A stretch of DNA of 10,125 nt from Nitrososphaerota archaeon (GTDB lineage Archaea; Thermoproteota; Nitrososphaeria; Nitrososphaerales; JAPUIC01), in contig JAPUIC010000083.1 of assembly GCA_027297425.1 (NCBI GenBank), forward strand, positions 1-10,125, in the 5' to 3' direction. A program made the translations under genes and the position numbers. Below the pieces are notes generated by a model, which was not told the DNA's origin, searched no databases, and saw only the letters and a program-made list of their open reading frames with translations. Each line of letters starts with the position of its first letter. The stretch's first letter is position 1. This document shows positions 1 to 5,942 of this stretch, piece by piece.

Positions 1-2
1 TG

Positions 3-437
3 GTGAAAGATACTACCGAGATAGTAAAAGATGCTACATCTAATTTATCTGAAGTTGGTAATAGAAAAAACCTCTTTGATGCCGCTCAGGCTTTAGGTAT
101 ATTTGCGTACGGCAAGACTAACGATGAACTTAGCCGGATGATAAAAGAGAAAGTCGATGAGAAGAACAACATTTTGTCGATCACACAAGAGGGAGGGCAG
201 CAAGGGGTCCAAGCGACGGTTAAAACTGTTAACTCACCTGAGGTTTCATCAATTAGTAAATCAACTGATCAACAAACTGCTGTAATCACTAGACAAAAAA
301 ACTCGCCGCAGAAGCTAAAGAAAACCAAACCTAGGAAAATAAAGGTTAATGCGAAATTAGTAAAGGAAAGGACGAATACGACTACTCAAAATAAATCTAA
401 ATCAAATAACAAGCGAAAGAAATCAAAAAGAGCATAA
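3..437 (+). CDS. Hypothetical basic protein with SAP/Rho-N-like segment and lysine-rich tail (possibly 5'-partial)
   Basis: I do not recognise this gene with certainty. From the GTG at 3 it encodes 144 residues. No stop is visible upstream, and the preceding codon reads xTG, so the true start may be that codon or lie outside the window. Residues about 22-52 (LFDAAQALGIFAYGKT, then DELSRMIKEKV) have the helix-turn-helix spacing of SAP/Rho-N/HeH-type nucleic-acid-binding folds: a leading LFDAA helix, a GIFAYGKT turn and an ELxxMI helix. Residues about 60-100 are Ser/Thr/Gln-rich and probably disordered. From about 103 the protein is strongly basic (KLKKTKPRKIKV, later NNKRKKSKRA). This architecture suggests a DNA- or RNA-associated protein. 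It converges with the membrane-protein gene 86 bp downstream. The reading frame is credible because it is long and ends cleanly. The SAP assignment is only a pattern match. Confidence 0.6.
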   Translation: MKDTTEIVKDATSNLSEVGNRKNLFDAAQALGIFAYGKTNDELSRMIKEKVDEKNNILSITQEGGQQGVQATVKTVNSPEVSSISKSTDQQTAVITRQKNSPQKLKKTKPRKIKVNAKLVKERTNTTTQNKSKSNNKRKKSKRA

Positions 438-507
438 CTATCTAATTATTGAATACTAATCATAATTGGATCTTTGTCAGTAATGCTGGTCATTCCTAGA
501 GTTTCTC

Positions 508-522
508 GAGGTAATACACCTC
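508..522. other. Small inverted repeat between convergent genes
   Basis: GAGGT (508-512) and ACCTC (518-522) are perfect 5-bp arms around AATAC. They lie directly after the stop of the membrane-protein gene on the minus strand and 70 bp after the plus-strand gene. It could be a weak 3'-end hairpin. No clear oligo-T tract follows on either strand, so a terminator call is not justified. Confidence 0.2.
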
Positions 523-801
523 TTAACGGCTATTTTTAGGCCGGAGAGATACGCTTTGATAAAGTAACACTATGAAGAACCCAAATAGAACAATCACTAA
601 CCCTAGGAGATCTTTCACTCGGTAGATTGTTAATACAAGATATCCAGCAGTAATAATGAGTGTCAAATATGCTTGAAATGAGACCTTTGCATAACTAGTC
701 ATTCCTCTCACCTTAGACAAGATCTCAAAACCCACGAAAACTATAACGGGGAATGCACCAAACATGAAGAATTCGAATAGGTTAACACTATTATGAGCCA
801 A
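523..801 (-). CDS. Small three-helix integral membrane protein, unknown function
   Basis: This 92-residue protein is dominated by hydrophobic segments: about 8-28 (ending PVIVFVGFEIL), 43-61 (FQAYLTLIITAGYLVLTIY) and 64-86 (LLGLVIVLFGFFIVLLYQS). They are separated by short charged loops (SKVRG; YRVKD) and followed by a basic tail (SLRPKNSR). It should have three transmembrane helices and no enzymatic motif is visible. The start is TTG at 801, the first usable codon after an in-frame TAA at 838-840. An internal ATG at residue 13 would cut into the first helix. A TTTAAG-like element at about 830-837 sits near the position expected for a leaderless transcript. The gene is divergent from the cdv operon and shares its upstream region. 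I do not recognise the family, so a role in division is only a guess from position. Confidence 0.6.
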   Translation of the reverse strand: MAHNSVNLFEFFMFGAFPVIVFVGFEILSKVRGMTSYAKVSFQAYLTLIITAGYLVLTIYRVKDLLGLVIVLFGFFIVLLYQSVSLRPKNSR

Positions 802-866
802 TCTGATACTAATTCCATAATGATAGATCCTTAAATCTTATCCTTCGATATTATGTACCTCTAATA

Positions 867-899
867 ATTGTCACCTTGGTGACAATGATCCGAGTGACA
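867..899. promoter_or_regulatory. Candidate operator: perfect 9-bp inverted repeat plus extra half-site in the divergent promoter region
   Basis: ATTGTCACC (867-875), a TT spacer, and GGTGACAAT (878-886) form a perfect dyad. A further GTGACA half-site lies at 894-899, 16 bp from the matching GTGACA in the dyad (879-884 read as GTGACA). The dyad is 61-80 bp upstream of the first cdvB start and 66-85 bp upstream of the membrane-protein start. It could therefore bind a dimeric regulator acting on either or both genes. No regulator is identified. An RNA hairpin role is less likely, because no run of T follows. Confidence 0.45.
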
Positions 900-946
900 C
901 TATCGATAAATGAGCAAGCCGAATATTTGGCACTAAGGTAAATAGA

Positions 947-1594
947 ATGAGCAGTTTCGTAAACAAATGGAAACGTTCTACCGGTCCGGGATTCGGAGAA
1001 AAAGTAAGGGAAGCTGTAAAGCCAGCGATGCCCCTACGACCGAGATTGGAACAAGCGATTCGACAAATCCAGGTTCAAGTAGCAAAATTAGAATCTACTT
1101 CAGCCAAACTCAAGGAAAGAGATAATGCCATTTTCAATAAAGTGGTATCGGCACTACAGAAACATGATCAGCAACATGCATCGATCTATGCCAACGAATT
1201 GGCTGAGATCAGAAAGATGCACAAACTTGTCTCGAATGGTACCTTAGCAATGGAACAAATAGTCCTAAGGCTAAGTACTGTACAAGAGCTCGGCGATATT
1301 GCGGTCACTCTGACCCCAGCGATGGGTGTTATCAGAAACGTAAAGTCGAAGCTAATCAGTGTTCTGCCAGAAGCAGAAAACGAGATAGGAGAAATCAGCG
1401 GCCTGCTAAACGGAATATTGGTAGATGCAAGCCAAATGGGTGGAGCAGCTACCATAAACTTGGAAGGCACAAATGACGAATCAGAGAAGATTCTCAAAGA
1501 AGCTGTAGCAGTGGCAGAAGAAAAGATGAGGGACGACTTCCCAGATCTACCATCTGCTCCAGACGAATCGAAAGAACCTACCGGATACAACTAG
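947..1594 (+). CDS. cdvB: ESCRT-III-like cell-division protein, CdvB paralogue 1 (Snf7 family, no winged helix, MIM2-like tail)
   Basis: ESCRT-III subunit that should polymerise at the division site and constrict the membrane as part of the archaeal Cdv system. It has 215 residues. Residues 1-30 are basic and partly amphipathic (SSFVNKWKR, FGEKVREAVKP). Residues about 31-165 are the helical ESCRT-III core, with a long helix 1-2 hairpin (RPRLEQAIRQIQVQVAKLES; KVVSALQKH, then AEIRKMHKL) and later helices (ENEIGEISGLLNGI). The acidic tail carries F198-P-D-L-P-S-A-P205. This fits the hydrophobic-Pro-x-hydrophobic-Pro-x-x-Pro pattern of MIM2, which binds the MIT domain of Vps4/CdvC, encoded two genes downstream. 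There is no winged helix. ATG at 947 is preceded by AAGGT (935-939), a partial Shine-Dalgarno. It is the first gene of a three-gene operon and resembles the short CdvB paralogues of Nitrosopumilus as I remember them. Confidence 0.88.
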   Translation: MSSFVNKWKRSTGPGFGEKVREAVKPAMPLRPRLEQAIRQIQVQVAKLESTSAKLKERDNAIFNKVVSALQKHDQQHASIYANELAEIRKMHKLVSNGTLAMEQIVLRLSTVQELGDIAVTLTPAMGVIRNVKSKLISVLPEAENEIGEISGLLNGILVDASQMGGAATINLEGTNDESEKILKEAVAVAEEKMRDDFPDLPSAPDESKEPTGYN

Positions 1595-1603
1595 GAAAAT
1601 AGA

Positions 1604-2473
1604 TTGGGAGAGAGACGGTACAGAAATCTCTCCCTCCCCGAATTTTTTGAAGAAAATGGAAATGTAGTGGATAAAAAATTGAGATTTAGAGTATTAACCG
1701 GCTTTATCAAATTAATTAGTGGAAGAGAAGATCTCGATAGGAAGATCTATACAGCTATTAAAGAGATACAGACACATAAAGGTCATCTCGATAACACGAG
1801 AGGCAATCTTGAAGAGAGACGCCAAAAACTGTTCGATTACGTTATTAGCGCGGCCGAGCAACTTGACCAGAGAAGGGCCAAGGTCTTTTCTGACGAACAT
1901 TCTGAGGTAATGAGATTAATCGATATACAGAGTACAGGGGACCTAGCTCTTACCCAAATGCTGGTCCGCTTAGAAAGCATGAAGGATATGGAAGATCTGG
2001 TAGTCCACCTTTCCTCTTCGTTTGAGGTTGTAAAAGGAATATCTGGGGACGTTTCTAATGTCCTCTCAGCACTTCAAGAAACCCAAGATATGATGATGTC
2101 TAGCTTGAACGAATCACTCGTTCGACTAGGTGTAAACCCTTCAGAGGCAGATTTTGATAGTGAGAAGATAGTGGAACGGGCACGCGAACTTGCGAGAAGA
2201 AGCTTGACCTCATATGAAGAAAACAATCCAACCAACTTACTAACTAAGGAAGCCATGGACCTAAAATTATCGCTAAAGCATTTAGAAGCACCACTAGTAA
2301 ACGAGAAAGAGCTGTTTAACATGATATTAGATCATGTGCGCTCGCATAATAATGAGGTAGATGTAAAAAAAATTGCGAAAGAACTCGCAGTACCAGAAGA
2401 CCAAGTTGAAAATGCAACAATAAAACTAGCGTTGAAAGGGAGGCTAAGACAGCCTCAAATCATAGAACGGTAA
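1604..2473 (+). CDS. cdvB: ESCRT-III-like cell-division protein, CdvB paralogue 2 with C-terminal winged helix
   Basis: This second ESCRT-III subunit has 289 residues. Residues about 25-175 form the charged, helical Snf7-like core (DRKIYTAIKEIQTHKGHLDN; RRQKLFDYVISAAEQLDQR, then EVMRLIDIQSTGDLALTQML). Residues about 233-289 look like a winged helix (NEKELFNMILDHVRSHNNEV, then KKIAKELAVPEDQVENATIK and a GRLRQP wing). In Sulfolobus CdvB the corresponding domain binds the C-terminus of CdvA and brings ESCRT-III to the membrane. I find no Pro-rich MIM2 motif, unlike paralogue 1. The start is TTG at 1604, 9 nt after the previous stop. A TAGGA Shine-Dalgarno-like sequence overlaps that stop, and no better in-frame start exists before residue 103. 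Translational coupling is likely. This paralogue, not the first, corresponds to canonical CdvB by architecture. Confidence 0.85.
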   Translation: MGERRYRNLSLPEFFEENGNVVDKKLRFRVLTGFIKLISGREDLDRKIYTAIKEIQTHKGHLDNTRGNLEERRQKLFDYVISAAEQLDQRRAKVFSDEHSEVMRLIDIQSTGDLALTQMLVRLESMKDMEDLVVHLSSSFEVVKGISGDVSNVLSALQETQDMMMSSLNESLVRLGVNPSEADFDSEKIVERARELARRSLTSYEENNPTNLLTKEAMDLKLSLKHLEAPLVNEKELFNMILDHVRSHNNEVDVKKIAKELAVPEDQVENATIKLALKGRLRQPQIIER

Positions 2474-2482
2474 TTGATTGCT

Positions 2483-3661
2483 ATGAGTGCAGCTCGAGAA
2501 CTCGAAGATTTGGCAAGGGAAGACGCATCAGACGCGATTAAGCATGACACTCAAGGATCTCATGGGGCAGCTATCCAAAAGTATCAGAGAGCTACCTCAA
2601 CACTACTAAAGTTGGTAAAACTATACCCAGGGTATAATTTAAACCAGTTATGGGTAGATCGAGCGAGCTCCTACCAAGAGAGAATTCAAACATTAAGGGA
2701 TTCTCGAGGGAGTATAGATGATCAAAACCTAGACCTTGAATCTAATGGTAATGGTGTGGCTAAACCTTTGATTGTTGAACCTGTCAAGGCAACCTATAAC
2801 GAACTAATCGTAAAAGAGAAACCAGATATCAAGTGGGATGAGGTTGTTGGACTCGACAATGCAAAAAGTTCTCTTAGAGAATCGATAGTATTCCCTCATC
2901 AACGCCCAGATTTATTTCCTTTGGGCTGGCCTAGAGGATTCCTATTATATGGTCCACCTGGCTGTGGTAAAACCATGTTGGCTGCGTGTGTCGCCCATGA
3001 GATAGATGGGGAGTTTATTACAATTGATGCAGCCACGATAATGTCAAGATGGTTGGGAGAAGCAGAAAAGAATGTAGCAAAACTGTTTAACTCTGCGAGA
3101 CGATTATTGGAAAAGGGAAAACCAGTAATAATTTTCATAGATGAGCTTGATTCACTCCTTGGTTCTAGGGACCAGGAGGTAGGAGGAGAGGTTCGCGTAA
3201 GAAATCAGTTTTTGAAAGAAATGGATGGTGTTTCTGATAAAGGTAAAAAACTGTACCTCTACATCATAGGAGCGACGAACAAGCCTTGGGCTCTTGATTG
3301 GCCATTTCTTAGACGATTTGAAAAACGAATTCACATTCCTCTCCCTTGTCTTGAAGCTAGAATAAACCTACTCAAGTCCCTTGCAGAACCTCTACACATC
3401 GACCTTGACGTAGAATTAACGGAGTTAGGCTCCTTAACCGAGGGCTATAGTGGTAGCGATCTTAAAGATATTTTCCAAGTTGTACAAATTAGGACCGTTT
3501 CAGAGCTCTTCGCGAGCGGCCAAGCCAATGATAAATCCGCTAAACCAAGATCCATAACAACCTCAGACTTCACAGATGTTCTTAGTAATAGAAAACCGAG
3601 CGTGTCTAAGGAAATGGAGAAGGCATATCATACTTGGGGAGAAAACTTTCAGGCTCTCTAA
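2483..3661 (+). CDS. cdvC: CdvC, Vps4-type AAA+ ATPase with N-terminal MIT domain
   Basis: ATPase that extracts and recycles ESCRT-III subunits during division. From ATG 2483 it has 392 residues. A TTG at 2474 would add only three, and homologues I recall begin MSAxELExLAR. Residues about 1-72 are the MIT three-helix bundle (AARELEDLAREDASDAIKHD, then AAIQKYQRATSTLLKL). A linker of about 40 residues follows. The AAA+ core shows Walker A GPPGCGKT (157-164), pore loop 1 with SRWLGEAEKN (Trp190), Walker B IIFIDELD (216-223, catalytic Glu221), the sensor GATNKP (263-268) and arginine fingers Arg277-Arg278 in FLRRFEKR. The C-terminal helix (VSKEMEKAYHTWGENFQAL) is typical of Vps4. Walker A has Cys where Thr is common. 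It lies 9 nt after cdvB paralogue 2. Its stop overlaps the aspS stop on the other strand. Confidence 0.93.
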   Translation: MSAARELEDLAREDASDAIKHDTQGSHGAAIQKYQRATSTLLKLVKLYPGYNLNQLWVDRASSYQERIQTLRDSRGSIDDQNLDLESNGNGVAKPLIVEPVKATYNELIVKEKPDIKWDEVVGLDNAKSSLRESIVFPHQRPDLFPLGWPRGFLLYGPPGCGKTMLAACVAHEIDGEFITIDAATIMSRWLGEAEKNVAKLFNSARRLLEKGKPVIIFIDELDSLLGSRDQEVGGEVRVRNQFLKEMDGVSDKGKKLYLYIIGATNKPWALDWPFLRRFEKRIHIPLPCLEARINLLKSLAEPLHIDLDVELTELGSLTEGYSGSDLKDIFQVVQIRTVSELFASGQANDKSAKPRSITTSDFTDVLSNRKPSVSKEMEKAYHTWGENFQAL

Positions 3662-4998
3662 GGATCTAGCCTAAATCTATCCCTAGGATAAAACACTACT
3701 TCTCTAACATTCTTCCTTCCTGTAAGCACCATCATTAAGCGGTCAAAGCCCATGCCCCACCCCGAGTGAGGTGGCATCCCCCAGTCAAAGACCCGTAGAT
3801 GATTCTCGAAATTTTTAGGACGTAATCCTGCCTTTTTGAGGTTACCTTCTAGCTCTGCCCTAGTTGACACCCGTTTCCCCCCAGAAGCTAACTCTAACTT
3901 ACCATGTTGGAGGTCAAACGAACGGGCTAGTCCGTTATCTCCTCTCTCTAAATAGAAAGGTTTGAGCTGAGAGGGCCAATCCACTATCCAGAAGAACTCA
4001 CTCTTGAATCTACTGAATGACGAAAGTGTACCATCTGTAAGGTCGTCGCCAAAACGGATCGAATTATTATTTTCTTGTCCCTGCAAATCCTCCACGACAT
4101 TCGCGTAAGAGACTCTAGGAAACGGTACTTTTGGAGTCTTCAGTTCATGAGCTAGAATACGTAACTCTTTAACACACTCTTTTGAAACCTTTTGAATAGA
4201 TCTCGAAATAACGTCTTCGGCTACGGCCATCACCTCTTCTTCGCTCATATAAGCTGCTTCTACATCAATACCATAAAATTCACTTAAATGTCTAGTCGTG
4301 TGAGACTTCTCCGCTCTGTAATAGCTGGCTATCTCAAAAACTCGTTCTAGAGATATGACCAACTGCTCCTTAAATAACTGAGGGCTCTGAGCTAAAAACG
4401 CTTTCTTTCCGAAATAACCTACAGAAAATAGGTTCGCACCTCCCTCGACTGCATTACCGATTACCTTGGGAGTACTAACCTCGACGAACTCTTGCGATAT
4501 TAATGCTGATCTAACGGCCTGGAGTGCAACGCTTCTTATTCGAAAGATGGCCGCAACACTCGGCGTCCTGAGGTCCAATGCTCTAGCATCTAGCCTAGCG
4601 TCTATGGAAGATGGTACTCGACCAGTAGGATCTAAAGGGAGAGGATGCTTTGCAGCAGAAAGCAATTGTATATGGTCCGCTAGAATCTCGACCTCAACTT
4701 TTTGAGATCTACTCTCTTGAACTACGCCTTTCACACTCACAATACTCTGTCTTTGTAGAGCACTCAGAACCGCTTGAGATGTAGCGGAAACATTTTTGTT
4801 ATTGAACACAATCTGAGAAATTCCGGTTGGATCCCTTAACGTAAGGAATGATATTGATCCCAAAGGCCTTATGTCTTCGACCCAGCCCGATACTTCTACA
4901 ACCCTACCTACTTGCTTTTTGGTAAGCTGTTCAGCCCTGAAATCTCTTACCTCATTCTTTTTTTTCAAATTCGACAATGAGATCCATACCTCTAACAT
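3658..4998 (-). CDS. aspS: Aspartyl-tRNA synthetase, archaeal type (class II)
   Basis: Charges tRNA with aspartate in the cytoplasm. The 446-residue frame has an N-terminal OB-fold anticodon-binding domain (about 30-112; VEVSGWVEDIRPLGSISFL) and a class II catalytic core. Visible motifs are motif 1 around EVSTPKVIG (173-181), the substrate loop FLAQSPQLFKEQ (201-212), motif 2 YRAEKSHTTRHLSEF (227-241), LELASGGKR (368-376) and motif 3 GWGMGFDRLMMVL (413-425). The C-terminus is FYPRDRFRLDP. SPQLFK rather than an AsnRS-like SAQLY supports AspRS. The start is uncertain. ATG 4998 has GAGG 10 nt upstream but overlaps the preceding gene by 47 nt. TTG 4977 has GAGGT (4992-4988) 10 nt upstream and gives a length closer to the family's. 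TTG 4968 is also possible. The residue equivalent to Trp26 of the Thermococcus enzyme is Glu41, so whether it also charges tRNA-Asn cannot be decided here. Confidence 0.93.
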   Translation of the reverse strand: MLEVWISLSNLKKKNEVRDFRAEQLTKKQVGRVVEVSGWVEDIRPLGSISFLTLRDPTGISQIVFNNKNVSATSQAVLSALQRQSIVSVKGVVQESRSQKVEVEILADHIQLLSAAKHPLPLDPTGRVPSSIDARLDARALDLRTPSVAAIFRIRSVALQAVRSALISQEFVEVSTPKVIGNAVEGGANLFSVGYFGKKAFLAQSPQLFKEQLVISLERVFEIASYYRAEKSHTTRHLSEFYGIDVEAAYMSEEEVMAVAEDVISRSIQKVSKECVKELRILAHELKTPKVPFPRVSYANVVEDLQGQENNNSIRFGDDLTDGTLSSFSRFKSEFFWIVDWPSQLKPFYLERGDNGLARSFDLQHGKLELASGGKRVSTRAELEGNLKKAGLRPKNFENHLRVFDWGMPPHSGWGMGFDRLMMVLTGRKNVREVVFYPRDRFRLDP

Positions 4999-5464
4999 CC
5001 TTCATTATCCTCTTAGATTGCCCCAAATCTACATGTGAATTATCGGTTCGTTTTCCCGATATTATTACTCTGGTCAATTTGCTCCCGTCCGGGAGCCAAA
5101 CAATGTTTACCGTCAATAGCTTGAGCGGAAAAAAAAGATCTTCTAGAACACGACGATCAGTCCCATCGCCTTCAATCATCCATACCTTACGGTCAAATTC
5201 CGACTCCACTAGTTTTCCTAGCGAAGAATTAGCCCTCAAAGATAATGGGTCTCCCGTCTTAAGGACAAGAACGTAATCTCCATCCACCTCAAAAGCTCTC
5301 AGAAGATCTATTTCATCAATTTCTGAATGCTTCTCTGCTAACTTGACAAGTTTCATCGAGGCATCTACGTCGATCTTTGAAATGCTACCACCCTTCAGTT
5401 TCGCATCGCATTTTGGGCATAGAATACCGATCTTAGCATCGAATGCACAGATGGGGGTATTCAA
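4952..5464 (-). CDS. Zinc-finger/KH-domain protein, archaeal NusA-like family
   Basis: A 170-residue protein resembling a small archaeal family often labelled 'transcription elongation factor NusA-like'. Its N-terminus reads TPICAFDAKIGILCPKC, with Cys6, Cys16 and Cys19. As I remember, family members usually have a fourth Cys where Asp9 stands, so the metal site may be incomplete. A helical segment (VDASMKLVKLAEKHSEIDEI, about 33-52) is followed by a KH-like fold (YVLVLKTGD, about 64-72; ANSSLGKLVESEFDRKVWMI, about 78-97). The usual GxxG loop is degenerate. The tail (VNIVWLPDGSKLTRVIISG) is also typical. RNA binding is the likely property and the precise role is unknown. The start is TTG 5464, preceded at once by an in-frame TAG within a perfect palindrome. 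GGAGG lies at 5483-5479. The 3' end overlaps aspS, so the two are probably co-transcribed. Confidence 0.6.
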   Translation of the reverse strand: MNTPICAFDAKIGILCPKCDAKLKGGSISKIDVDASMKLVKLAEKHSEIDEIDLLRAFEVDGDYVLVLKTGDPLSLRANSSLGKLVESEFDRKVWMIEGDGTDRRVLEDLFFPLKLLTVNIVWLPDGSKLTRVIISGKRTDNSHVDLGQSKRIMKDVRGMDLIVEFEKKE

Positions 5465-5480
5465 AGGCTAAATTTAGCCT
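5465..5480. promoter_or_regulatory. Perfect 16-bp palindrome abutting the start codon of the NusA-like gene
   Basis: AGGCTAAATTTAGCCT reads the same on both strands and ends one base before the TTG start at 5464. A TTTATC element at about 5498-5503 on the minus strand is a possible TATA box. It would place the transcription start inside or next to the palindrome, the position where an archaeal repressor could block polymerase. The same bases could form a hairpin in the mRNA that overlaps the GGAGG ribosome-binding site and masks it. Which, if either, is used cannot be told from the sequence. Confidence 0.45.
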
Positions 5481-5590
5481 CCGTAAGCATGATTGATAAA
5501 CACATCCTGCTACATCATCAGATTTACACTTAGAATAATAGATATGACTTTTAGCTCCATGGGTGGCATCTGAAGCATAACATCTTACAA
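5481..5590. other. Intergenic spacer between alba and the NusA-like gene
   Basis: I see no open frame, tRNA-like fold or repeat in this stretch beyond the TTTATC element near 5500. There is no oligo-T tract on the minus strand just after alba, so read-through from alba into the NusA-like gene is possible. Confidence 0.4.
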
Positions 5591-5869
5591 CTACGTTTTC
5601 CCAAGTTGGATTTCTATCGAGCTTACGTCAATCGGAGTAGTACTGTCATCGGTTTGAATTTGTTCGGTACCTATAGTGATGTTCTTAACGCTGAGATCTG
5701 AAACAAACCTGTTGAGTGTTATCTGTGCTACGTTAACTGCTTTACTAATGGCGTTACCCCTGGCCTTTATTATTAAGACATCTGTTCCGCTTTGAATAGT
5801 CGTAAGACAGGCCAAAACATAGTTCATTACTGGTTTTTTACCTATGAAGATCGTCGTATTTTCTGGCAT
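5591..5869 (-). CDS. alba: Alba, archaeal chromatin / RNA-binding protein
   Basis: Small dimeric nucleic-acid-binding protein that coats DNA and also binds RNA. At 92 residues it is of usual family length. The N-terminal strand and loop IFIGKKPVMNYVLACL (7-22) contains the Lys11-Lys12 pair that corresponds to the DNA-contacting, acetylation-target lysines of Sso10b. VLIIKARGNAISKAVNVAQI (31-50) is the hallmark Alba segment with the conserved RG turn at 37-38. The C-terminal strands follow (SVKNITIGTEQI, SSIEIQLGKT). ATG at 5869 has no Shine-Dalgarno upstream, in keeping with a leaderless or short-leader transcript. The gene is divergent from sucC, and the region 5870-5942 must hold both promoters. 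The AT-rich box near 5909-5917 is close to symmetrical (CTTAAATAC / GTATTTAAG), so it could serve either direction. Confidence 0.93.
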   Translation of the reverse strand: MPENTTIFIGKKPVMNYVLACLTTIQSGTDVLIIKARGNAISKAVNVAQITLNRFVSDLSVKNITIGTEQIQTDDSTTPIDVSSIEIQLGKT

Positions 5870-5908
5870 CGGTCTTCTATCTTGCCTAATTCAGCCGATT
5901 AAGTATTC

Positions 5909-5917
5909 CTTAAATAC
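5909..5917 (+). promoter_or_regulatory. TATA box of sucCD (leaderless promoter)
   Basis: CTTAAATAC is centred 30 bp before the TTG at 5943 and preceded by the purine/pyrimidine stretch AAGTATTC as a possible BRE. With the usual archaeal TATA-to-start distance, transcription would begin at or within a few bases of the TTG. That supports this start over the long upstream extension. Confidence 0.6.
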
Positions 5918-5942
5918 ATTATCCTGTGACGGCGCCAAGTTA

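Noticed and set aside
508..522. Hairpin as a bidirectional terminator between the first two genes
   Set aside because: The arms are only 5 bp and no oligo-T follows on either strand. It is listed only as a small inverted repeat.
1186..1590. Open frame of 134 codons antisense to the first cdvB gene
   Set aside because: It lies fully within a well-supported gene. Its Ser/Ala/Ile-rich composition is what the complement of an ESCRT-III gene gives, and no family is recognisable.
4466..4705. Plus-strand open frame inside aspS
   Set aside because: It is a shadow of the aspS coding sequence with no start signal or recognisable protein.
5481..5590. Possible tRNA or small RNA in the spacer between alba and the NusA-like gene
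   Set aside because: No cloverleaf, T-loop GTTC motif or kink-turn pattern could be found by eye.
5844..5942. In-frame 33-residue extension of sucC from ATG 5844
   Set aside because: It has no SucC homology, overlaps the alba start on the other strand and runs through the sucC TATA box.
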